DNA from: Candidatus Babeliales bacterium
GTDB lineage: Bacteria > Babelota > Babeliae > Babelales > JANWKD01
DNA length: 5,404 nt
Direction of reading: 5' to 3'
Assembly: GCA_025451595.1 (NCBI GenBank)
Contig: JANWKD010000024.1
Location: 1-5,404, forward strand
Both the position numbers and the translations under genes were made by a program. Below the pieces are notes generated by a model, which searched no databases, was not told the DNA's origin, and worked only from the letters and a program-made list of their open reading frames with translations. Of the stretch, positions 1-5,114 are shown in pieces (the stretch's first letter is position 1; the number at the start of each line of letters is the position of its first letter).

Positions 1-150
1 AAATTCGCTCACTACCCGCTGGGCGTTATCTGTGAGCGGTTTTGATTTTTCCCACGCAATCACCTCACCTACACAATCATCTTGAGCTTGTTGATCCAGT
101 GCTGAACACCCGACTGAAACAAAAAAGATAATTGATATAAGAACCTTCAT
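1..150 (-). CDS. N-terminal part of a small exported protein, probable lipoprotein (runs off the window)
   Basis: Only the first 50 codons are inside the window; the frame is still open at base 1. The protein starts MKVLISIIFFVSVGCSALDQ, which is a short basic N-terminus followed by a hydrophobic stretch. Cys15 lies in VSVGC, which fits the loose lipobox rule (small or aliphatic residues, Gly at -1, Cys at +1) although -3 is Ser rather than Leu. If it is not lipidated, it would be an ordinary Sec-exported protein. The visible mature part is hydrophilic, with a second Cys at residue 26, and I recognise no domain. The ATG is supported by an AAAGGA Shine-Dalgarno site at 156-161 with a 5-nt spacer. 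It sits just downstream of the terminator of the GMC oxidoreductase gene and has its own likely promoter, so it is probably a separate transcript. Confidence 0.7.
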   Translation of the reverse strand, partial: MKVLISIIFFVSVGCSALDQQAQDDCVGEVIAWEKSKPLTDNAQRVVSEF

Positions 151-172
151 GCTTTTCCTTTCAAATGCCAAA

Positions 173-202
173 ATTATAACAAATTGTATGCAAAATAAAA
201 GA
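173..202 (-). promoter_or_regulatory. Extended -10 promoter for the exported-protein gene at 1-150
   Basis: Reading the minus strand, a perfect TATAAT (178 to 173) is preceded by TGT (181 to 179), giving the extended -10 form TGnTATAAT. There is no good -35 hexamer at 16-18 nt; the region holds T-rich sequence from the terminator tail (about 196-202). Transcription would start near 166, giving a leader of only about 16 nt that just includes the Shine-Dalgarno site. Placement directly after the upstream terminator supports it. Confidence 0.55.
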
Positions 203-226
203 CCCGGAAGAAGTTCCGAGTCTTTT
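190..226 (-). terminator. Rho-independent terminator after the GMC oxidoreductase gene
   Basis: Bases 197-209 and 214-226 pair as a 13-bp stem with one G-U wobble and a 4-base loop (CTTC on the minus strand). On the minus strand the 3' arm ends TCTTTT and runs into ATTTTG, giving a U-rich tail. It lies 24 bases past the stop codon of the leftward gene. The A-rich outer arm on the other side could give some function in the opposite direction, but no rightward gene ends here. Confidence 0.85.
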
Positions 227-250
227 ATGATCAAAAATGGTTTGATTAAA

Positions 251-1963
251 TTAGGATATAACAACTCCTAATTTTTGTGCGGCATTTAATGCAATAACAT
301 ATGCTGGATACGAAGTATTACCATTCGTAATGGTTGGCATAACTGAATCATCCACGACCATAAGGCGATTAACACCAAACACGTTTAAATTGCCATCCAC
401 GACACCATCAGCAATAGTTGTACCCATTTGACAGGTTCCACAGCCATGGAACTGAGCAAGCCATACATTTTGCGCCGTTGCAAACAATCGAGCATCTGTA
501 GTATAATCAGCATCTCTCGGGAATAACCTGTCGAACCCAGGAATGGTTTGCAATAATCTAAGCACTGCAATTGCTCTTTGAGCATCAGCTCCCGCAATAC
601 CGCCTTCATAACAGTTAAAATTAATTGCAGGTTGATTAAGCGGATTCGTGTCGGTAATAGTTACCGTACCTCGGCTCGAGTTAATCACCAACTGAGGGGA
701 AACAGCAACAATATTACTCGTGCTTGTTACACCAAATTCGATTAATACTTGTGGTTGCGGAAATAGCCCATTGCCAAAATTTGCTCCGACTGAAACTAAA
801 TCTTGAATAACACGATCTATCGGTTGATTTGTAATATCATGGAATGCTGCCATCAATAAACCAACAGTAGCTGGAACTTCACCTTCATTTGAATAAGCAA
901 GTACCGGACCATAATGAGTTTGTAAATTTTGACCAACCAATGGATTGTTTACGACAACCGGGATCCCTAACGGCGTAAGTACTGCTGGATCACCAATACC
1001 AGAAAGTTGGAGTAGTTGTGGAGAGTGAATAGCGCCAGCGCACACTATCACCTGTTCGCGGGCATATGCTCTAAAAACTCTTTCTGGATCATCTCCCAAA
1101 ATATATTCTACGCCAATTGCAGTCGTGCCATCAAATAATATACGCGAAGCCTTTGCTTCTGAAACAATATGTAGCGCTCTTCCAATCCCTTGACCAGTTG
1201 CATAGTTAACAACTGATTGCGGTAAAAAGGCACTCACCGAGAACGAACGCGTCGACGTGCCGGGAACAAACGGAGGTGTAACGTACTCTTGTGAAGCAGA
1301 AACACACAGGTTACCATTATTATCAGGATCATTATAATCAGGAGCTTGAGGAACGTTTACCGTAGCGGCCAAAGCGTTCGCAAAGGAATCCCCAGTGACT
1401 ACAGGTGCTTGAGAAATAAACAATGGACCATTCAGGCCACGCTGCGCAGGGTTTGCTACAGTACCATTTGGAGTATAATGCTCCATGAAAAGCATTAATG
1501 GAAGTAGATTGTCATACATCCAAGAATTATCCCCTGTTTTGGCTGCCCAACTATCATAAATAGAAGGAGTACCGCGAACCGCAAGTAAGTAGTTATGCGC
1601 GCTAGAACCGCCCCACATAAAACCTTGGCTGTAAGGGAATCCATAAATATAGGTATTAAGCCCATTGCCGAATCCAACTCCCAATCCAGATATGGTAACT
1701 TGAGAATATTTTGGATCAGGTCCTAAAGAAAAATAAACGACTGGATCACTTGATAAAATCTTAGGATCGGTAGCGTAATTAAGCCCTTGCTCCAAAACAA
1801 GCACTGAATTTTGTTCTGAAAGTTTACCGGCAAGCGTTGCACCAGCGGTACCATTACCTACAATTATATAATCAGCAATGCAACCATTAGCAACTTGCGC
1901 TGCGGCAGGCAATGCTGCTGTTAATAAGAATAAAATCGATAAATGAAAAAAAGTTTTTTTCAT
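251..1963 (-). CDS. Exported GMC-family FAD oxidoreductase with a choline-oxidase-like FAD-linking His
   Basis: The protein has 570 residues. Residues 1-22 form a Sec-type signal peptide (MKK, hydrophobic core, likely cut after ALPAAA), with no twin arginine. The FAD-binding Rossmann motif is GNGTAG at 36-41, with the ribose-binding Glu58 in VLVLEQG. The first GMC signature is at 114-124 (GFMWGGSSAHN) and the second at 310-324 (GAIHSPQLLQLSGIG). The C-terminal catalytic region has His506 in HGCGTCQMG and Asn549 in NGNTSYPAY, a His-Asn pair of the choline oxidase type. Family members oxidise alcohols, sugars, choline or sterols; the substrate cannot be read from the sequence, nor whether oxygen or a quinone accepts the electrons. 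His123 replaces the usual aliphatic residue before Asn124, at the position where choline oxidase carries its covalent FAD (inference). The ATG has AAGGAA 7 nt upstream (1971-1976). The gene follows the barrel protein gene by 34 bases with no terminator between, so both are probably co-transcribed. Sampled lines of this gene are GC-richer (about 46%) than the SPFH/S49 genes (about 33%), which may reflect acquisition. Confidence 0.93.
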   Translation of the reverse strand: MKKTFFHLSILFLLTAALPAAAQVANGCIADYIIVGNGTAGATLAGKLSEQNSVLVLEQGLNYATDPKILSSDPVVYFSLGPDPKYSQVTISGLGVGFGNGLNTYIYGFPYSQGFMWGGSSAHNYLLAVRGTPSIYDSWAAKTGDNSWMYDNLLPLMLFMEHYTPNGTVANPAQRGLNGPLFISQAPVVTGDSFANALAATVNVPQAPDYNDPDNNGNLCVSASQEYVTPPFVPGTSTRSFSVSAFLPQSVVNYATGQGIGRALHIVSEAKASRILFDGTTAIGVEYILGDDPERVFRAYAREQVIVCAGAIHSPQLLQLSGIGDPAVLTPLGIPVVVNNPLVGQNLQTHYGPVLAYSNEGEVPATVGLLMAAFHDITNQPIDRVIQDLVSVGANFGNGLFPQPQVLIEFGVTSTSNIVAVSPQLVINSSRGTVTITDTNPLNQPAINFNCYEGGIAGADAQRAIAVLRLLQTIPGFDRLFPRDADYTTDARLFATAQNVWLAQFHGCGTCQMGTTIADGVVDGNLNVFGVNRLMVVDDSVMPTITNGNTSYPAYVIALNAAQKLGVVIS

Positions 1964-1997
1964 AATCTGCTTCCTTTTTTAAATGTGATATTATCCG

Positions 1998-2840
1998 TTA
2001 AAAATGATATTTAAGACCAAACGTTACCGGGAACGAAAGTTCTGTTTTGATTCTTGGCGATGCAATGAATGATCCTCCTTGCAATGCAAAAATTTCTGGT
2101 TCAGTCAGAGCTAAGCAACGACCACCGCGTGGGCCTCTGGTTGCCACCACTTCACCGGTAATGACAAATGACCAGCAGCTACAAAACCCTATGTCAGCAC
2201 CAAAATTTAGACCACCACTCACATCAGTGCGATGTCTATAGAAATCTCGCTTGAATGAGAAATCGCATGCACAAACATCAGTGACTGCTTCAGTTGTTAC
2301 TAAATTATGCGCATGTATATTTGCACGAGCAAGGAATCCAACTTTTCCACCAATAAAGAACTCGGTCGTGTCACAAAACATTGGGCAGGTATAATAACGT
2401 ATACCAAAATAACCACTCACTGCTCGATAATGTCCTAAACGAAGATTAACTGCTTCATTGACATCGGTAACAAAACCAGATTTTTTTCGAGATGCTTGAA
2501 TATAGTTTAATTCACCGTACAAGGTAATATGCTGAGACCAATCATAGGTTACTTGCCCGCCAACTATCCATGGCGTACTAAACAATCTACTAAATTTTGG
2601 GAACTTACCAAGATCAATCGGAACGAGAGTACCAGTACCACAATCACAAGCATTTAATAAAAGATCTCCCCTGTTTCTCCAAAGCGTTGGATAGACACCG
2701 GCTTGCACCTGCAATCCCCAACAACCTCCACAACAATCCTGATACGTATATTCGCAACATTGATCAGTTGCGCTCGCGAAATTGGTATATGCAAATAACA
2801 TACCAATAAATAATCGACTTATTACAAGCTGTTTCTTCAT
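1998..2840 (-). CDS. Cysteine-rich outer-membrane beta-barrel-like protein
   Basis: The protein has 280 residues. It has a Sec signal peptide, MKKQLVISRL to FASA, likely cut after Ala24. The rest is rich in alternating aromatic/hydrophobic and polar residues (for example around 93-112, 141-151, 161-171, 207-219 and 266-280) and ends in Phe after FPVTFGLKYH, the usual C-terminal signature of barrels assembled by the BAM machinery. There are 14 cysteines, none in the signal peptide: 28, 29, 36, 37, 40, 65, 67, 152, 156, 190, 192, 220, 222 and 242. Many are in CC, CxC or CxxxC pairs, which at this density suggests disulfides in the periplasm or at the surface, as in chlamydial outer-membrane complexes; this comparison is by style, not homology. 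I cannot name the family. The ATG has a strong AAAGGAG site at 2844-2850. It is the first gene of a likely two-gene unit with the GMC oxidoreductase. An opacity-like or other small porin-type barrel is the likely fold; function is unknown. Confidence 0.85.
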   Translation of the reverse strand: MKKQLVISRLFIGMLFAYTNFASATDQCCEYTYQDCCGGCWGLQVQAGVYPTLWRNRGDLLLNACDCGTGTLVPIDLGKFPKFSRLFSTPWIVGGQVTYDWSQHITLYGELNYIQASRKKSGFVTDVNEAVNLRLGHYRAVSGYFGIRYYTCPMFCDTTEFFIGGKVGFLARANIHAHNLVTTEAVTDVCACDFSFKRDFYRHRTDVSGGLNFGADIGFCSCWSFVITGEVVATRGPRGGRCLALTEPEIFALQGGSFIASPRIKTELSFPVTFGLKYHF

Positions 2841-2872
2841 ACCTCTCCTTTAAAAAAAGATTATTAATTTCC

Positions 2873-2952
2873 TTGACTTATAATGAAACGATTGAATGAA
2901 TATCTCGAAATTTGAAACTACTCTATTATTGATATAATTGTCAACAACAATT
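2873..2952 (-). promoter_or_regulatory. Possible promoter and operator region for the barrel-GMC operon
   Basis: The barrel gene follows a strong terminator, so a promoter is expected here, but none is clear. One candidate on the minus strand is TCGAGA (2908-2903), a 17-nt spacer and CATTAT (2885-2880), each matching four of six consensus bases, with a start near 2873. A perfect TTGACA lies further up (2944-2939) but has no -10 at a proper distance. That TTGACA overlaps a perfect 6-5-6 inverted repeat, AATTGT and ACAATT arms, at 2936-2952, which could be an operator or chance in AT-rich DNA. Confidence 0.3.
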
Positions 2953-2970
2953 GCATTAAAGAAGAAATAA

Positions 2971-3026
2971 TAAAAAAAAGGCCTGCAGAAGATTCATCGA
3001 TAACAATGATCTGATGCAGGCTTTTT
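2971..3026 (-). terminator. Rho-independent terminator of the SPFH-S49 protease operon
   Basis: Bases 2975-2987 pair with 3015-3026 (AAAAAG, one bulged G, CCTGCA against TGCAGGCTTTTT). Inside is a GA/GA internal loop, then a second short stem, 2990-2997 with 3006-3012 (one bulged T), closed by an 8-base loop. On the minus strand the stem is followed by eight T residues. It lies about 50 bases beyond the protease stop codon. The other direction has only five T residues and no rightward gene that needs it. Confidence 0.88.
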
Positions 3027-3075
3027 GAATTTATTCTACTTGTATTCGAATGCTGGATTTTAAGACAATGAGCTC

Positions 3076-3915
3076 TTATTTTTTGGCATTCGCACTTTCA
3101 TTCAATGGGTAATCAATTATCTCTAACTCGCCCTCTATTGTGATACCACGTTTCTCCAATAATTCTTTCATTTTTGAAAGCGCATCATCAAAGCCACCGA
3201 TTGCATCAATAAGACCTAATTGCAGTGCCTCAGATGCGACAAAAACTTTACCATTTGCCCATACTTTTTCATTGTCTAATGACAAATTACGCGCTTTGGC
3301 CACTATAGAAATAAAGTTTTGATAACACGTATCAAGCATTTGTTGAAGATAGTCTTGGTCTTCTTTAGCAAATGGTACATTCGCATCGCCAATAAGCTTA
3401 TAATCGCCGGCTTTGAGTATAATGGTTTCGATATCGCCAGAGCGATTATTTGCATTAAATTTAACGTTTTTATATTGATTAATATTCCATCGGGTTCCAA
3501 TACTTCCGATGTCAGCCGATGATGGTGCTATAATATAGTCAGAACCACAAGCAACTTTATAGGCTGCAGAAAGACATTGATTTTCAACAGCAACACCAAC
3601 TGGTTTTAAACGCTTAAACGCATCAAGCGCTCTATAAATTATTTCACTTGATCCACCGTTTCCGCCAGGAGAATCTATATGCAAAATCAGCCCTTTTATT
3701 TTTGGATCTTGCGCTAATTTTCGTAACAATACTATATATGGCATTGCTTTATTTATGTCGCTATCAATCGTAATCAATGCTATGCACGTTTTTTCTTTTG
3801 GTATTTCTTGAACTTGCATTTCAGCAGTTGCCGGATTCGTTTGGCTCTCGTTTTCTTGACCTCTCATAGTTGAGGATGCAAGCAATAGTAACAAAAAAAG
3901 GTTAAAAAATTTCAT
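3076..3915 (-). CDS. S49-family serine protease, short SppA-like, periplasmic
   Basis: The protein has 279 residues. A hydrophobic N-terminus (about 3-14, FFNLFLLLLLAS) is a signal peptide or membrane anchor; the cleavage site is unclear. A polar linker follows to about 42, then the crotonase-like S49 core. DSPGG is at 81-85, the probable nucleophile Ser116 is in NQCLSAAYK, SADIGSIGT is at 133-141, the probable general base Lys173 is in AGDYK, and the C-terminal motif NGKVFVASEALQLGLIDAIGG is at about 221-241. The Ser-Lys distance (57) is close to that of Bacillus SppA (about 52) and longer than in NfeD-type proteases (about 41), so SppA-like is the better label. SppA enzymes degrade leftover signal peptides and other membrane peptides. 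The usual Ser-Gly-Gly after the nucleophile is Ser-Ala-Ala here, which is unusual. It is far shorter than E. coli SppA (about 618) and lacks an NfeD C-terminal domain. The ATG has AAAGGA just upstream. It follows the SPFH gene by 21 bases and shares its operon. Confidence 0.9.
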   Translation of the reverse strand: MKFFNLFLLLLLASSTMRGQENESQTNPATAEMQVQEIPKEKTCIALITIDSDINKAMPYIVLLRKLAQDPKIKGLILHIDSPGGNGGSSEIIYRALDAFKRLKPVGVAVENQCLSAAYKVACGSDYIIAPSSADIGSIGTRWNINQYKNVKFNANNRSGDIETIILKAGDYKLIGDANVPFAKEDQDYLQQMLDTCYQNFISIVAKARNLSLDNEKVWANGKVFVASEALQLGLIDAIGGFDDALSKMKELLEKRGITIEGELEIIDYPLNESANAKK

Positions 3916-3936
3916 GATTTCCTTTGGATCAACATC

Positions 3937-4740
3937 TTAAATAGTTTTATCGACATCTAAAAAAGGCACCGCATTGGTGGCAACCCGGGGCAACTTACCA
4001 TCCCATTTTTCAATTGCTTTAATTAATGCCTCAGCCTTTTTTAACGCAATTAATTCCTGCGTGACTGATTCTTTTTTTACTTTTAACGCATATGCTTCAG
4101 CTTCAGCTTTTAATTTTATTTGCAATGTTTCTTCTTTGACTTTTTCGGTCAAATTATGAGTTGTTTTTGCACTTTGTTCAGCAATCTGTTTTTCTTCAAC
4201 CGCTTTAATGAAATCGGGAGAAAAATCAGAATGAACAAAGTTAAAATCCACTAAGGTTATATGCAGCGGCAATAATCGTTCACTGAGCTCATTGCATACT
4301 TTATCTTTTGCATCATGACGATACTGAATAAGATCCTCTGCTGTGTATTTCGCGACAACCGCCTTGATGCTTTCTTGAGAAAAAGGATCAATAATAATTC
4401 GTTCAAAATCAGTACCAACTGTTTGATACAATGTAACGGCATCACGTATCTTATAGTTAATAGCAACGCCAATCGAGACTGATTGCAAGTCTTTTGAAAG
4501 AGCGGTGGTTTCAATAACCGATTTACAAATACGATTATTCAGATAAACGATAGTATCGAAAAATGGTATCTTGAAATAACAGCCAGATGCCGTATGCGTA
4601 TCAATAACCCGTCCAAGTCGCAAATGCAATGCGGTATAACCGGGTTGGACAATGTAAAACGCGGTACCAATATTGAATAATAGAATAATAATTAATCCAA
4701 ATAGAATAGAATAAGTAATAGCTTTTTTTTCATGATTCAT
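3937..4740 (-). CDS. SPFH/prohibitin-like (band 7) membrane protein
   Basis: The protein has 267 residues from the ATG chosen here. Residues 1-6 are basic and cytoplasmic, 8-30 form one transmembrane segment, about 28-185 is the SPFH domain (VQPGYTALHLRLGRV near the start, then SKDLQSVSIGVAINYKI at 82-98), and about 178-245 is an Ala/Glu/Lys-rich coiled coil (EEKQIAEQ to KAEALIKAIE). The end has WDGKLPRV followed by PFLDVD, typical of prohibitin-class members. These proteins form large ring or cage assemblies that organise membrane patches and hold or regulate membrane proteases; HflK/HflC are the best-known bacterial examples. The charge pattern predicts that the SPFH domain faces the periplasm. 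It is the first gene of an operon with an S49 protease, which is probably its partner. The frame stays open upstream to a TTG at 4758, but the ATG at 4740 has a well-spaced GGAG (4749-4752) and gives a normal N-terminus, so it is preferred. A strong promoter lies upstream. Confidence 0.92.
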   Translation of the reverse strand: MNHEKKAITYSILFGLIIILLFNIGTAFYIVQPGYTALHLRLGRVIDTHTASGCYFKIPFFDTIVYLNNRICKSVIETTALSKDLQSVSIGVAINYKIRDAVTLYQTVGTDFERIIIDPFSQESIKAVVAKYTAEDLIQYRHDAKDKVCNELSERLLPLHITLVDFNFVHSDFSPDFIKAVEEKQIAEQSAKTTHNLTEKVKEETLQIKLKAEAEAYALKVKKESVTQELIALKKAEALIKAIEKWDGKLPRVATNAVPFLDVDKTI

Positions 4741-4748
4741 AATAATCG

Positions 4749-4752
4749 CTCC
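4749..4752 (-). promoter_or_regulatory. Ribosome binding site deciding the SPFH start
   Basis: GGAG on the minus strand sits 8 nt before the ATG at 4740. It lies inside the frame extension that begins with TTG at 4758, so using that TTG would put this site in the coding sequence. The TTG itself has no Shine-Dalgarno sequence close upstream. Confidence 0.7.
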
Positions 4753-4822
4753 AAGCAAGAATGTTAATTCATTTTAATGCTTCATGCGAAATCATAGAAC
4801 TGTTACACCTTCAATACGATTA

Positions 4823-4850
4823 ATTATACCTGAAAAAACCGACGTGTCAA
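4823..4850 (-). promoter_or_regulatory. Consensus sigma-70-type promoter for the SPFH-S49 operon
   Basis: On the minus strand a perfect TTGACA (4850 to 4845) and a perfect TATAAT (4828 to 4823) are separated by 16 nt. Transcription should start near 4816, leaving a leader of about 75 nt before the SPFH ATG. Both hexamers are exact, so a strong constitutive housekeeping promoter is likely; the -35 box is also part of an inverted repeat shared with a rightward promoter. Confidence 0.85.
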
Positions 4851-4873
4851 TTTGAAAATTTAAACAAATTGAC
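4846..4873. repeat. 9-10-9 inverted repeat holding two divergent -35 boxes
   Basis: GTCAATTTG at 4846-4854 and CAAATTGAC at 4865-4873 are exact reverse complements, with 10 AT-rich bases between. Each arm contains most of one -35 hexamer: TTGACA facing left and TTGACT facing right. It could be a regulator site between divergent promoters, or simply two promoters with the same CAAA context. Confidence 0.6.
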
Positions 4874-4896
4874 TTAAGAAAATATTTTCATATTAA
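4869..4896 (+). promoter_or_regulatory. Possible rightward promoter for the small ORF at 4935
   Basis: TTGACT (4869-4874, five of six consensus bases) is followed after 16 nt by TATTAA (4891-4896, four of six). The spacer equals that of the strong leftward promoter, and the -35 boxes are mirror images 18 nt apart. Transcription would start near 4903, about 32 nt before the ATG of the small rightward ORF. Confidence 0.4.
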
Positions 4897-4907
4897 ACTA
4901 TTACACT

Positions 4908-5076
4908 TTATGCGTAATAATTTTGGGGATAAATATGATCCAACTATGCGCTATGGTTCGATACAATTTTTCTGACGAAAAACCACTCACCACGAGCGCA
5001 TTTAAATTGAAATCGCTCATCCAGAGTATTTTGCCCAAGCAAAATGTATCGAAGGATGAAGCGTTATTACGCATAA
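4908..5076. repeat. 13-bp inverted repeat bracketing the small ORF
   Basis: TTATGCGTAATAA at 4908-4920 is the exact reverse complement of TTATTACGCATAA at 5064-5076. The two copies enclose 143 bases, including most of the small rightward ORF. Each copy is also partly palindromic (TTAT and ATAA at its ends). There is no convincing target duplication; a CTATTA hexamer occurs outside each copy (4898-4903 and 5080-5085) at unequal distances. It could be a small non-autonomous element, paired operator sites or a long-range RNA stem. Confidence 0.45.
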
Positions 5077-5105
5077 GGCCTATTATAAGAAAGCTGCTGT
5101 TATGA
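4935..5105 (+). CDS. Small hypothetical protein, divergent to the SPFH operon
   Basis: This 56-codon ORF is the only rightward candidate gene in a 374-base region otherwise free of genes. The product begins MIQLCAMVRYNFSDEKPL and ends RIRPIIRKLLL. It is basic, with a probable amphipathic C-terminal helix (about 39-56), and has no signal peptide or recognisable domain. A TTG twelve bases upstream extends the frame by four codons, but the ATG at 4935 has GGGG (4925-4928) at 6 nt, a weak Shine-Dalgarno. A second ATG at 4953 is possible. In favour are a plausible promoter at 4869-4896 and a position that overlaps no other gene. Against it are the short length, the weak ribosome site and the lack of a terminator. 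It ends 9 bases before the convergent gene at 5115. It could also be a decayed fragment of a longer gene. Confidence 0.4.
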   Translation: MIQLCAMVRYNFSDEKPLTTSAFKLKSLIQSILPKQNVSKDEALLRIRPIIRKLLL

Positions 5106-5114
5106 GAGTTTTTA

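Noticed and set aside
2047..2241. Rightward ORF of 64 codons opposite the barrel gene
   Set aside because: It lies wholly antisense inside a well-supported gene, has no ribosome site or promoter, and its product has no recognisable features.
2597..2809. Rightward ORF of 70 codons opposite the barrel gene start
   Set aside because: Antisense to the N-terminal coding part of the barrel gene, with low-complexity composition and no translation signals.
4257..4514. Leftward ORF of 85 codons inside the SPFH gene
   Set aside because: Out-of-frame overlap with the conserved SPFH domain on the same strand; a frame shadow.
4741..4758. TTG start giving the SPFH protein six extra residues
   Set aside because: The extension would contain the GGAG ribosome site of the better ATG at 4740 and has no site of its own close upstream.
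4761..4787. Eight-codon leader peptide (MISHEALK) in the SPFH leader
   Set aside because: It has no convincing ribosome site and no attenuator-like hairpin follows it.
5061..5072. Small hairpin GCGT-TATT-ACGC
   Set aside because: Only four base pairs with no T-tract; not a terminator, and mostly explained as part of the 13-bp inverted repeat.
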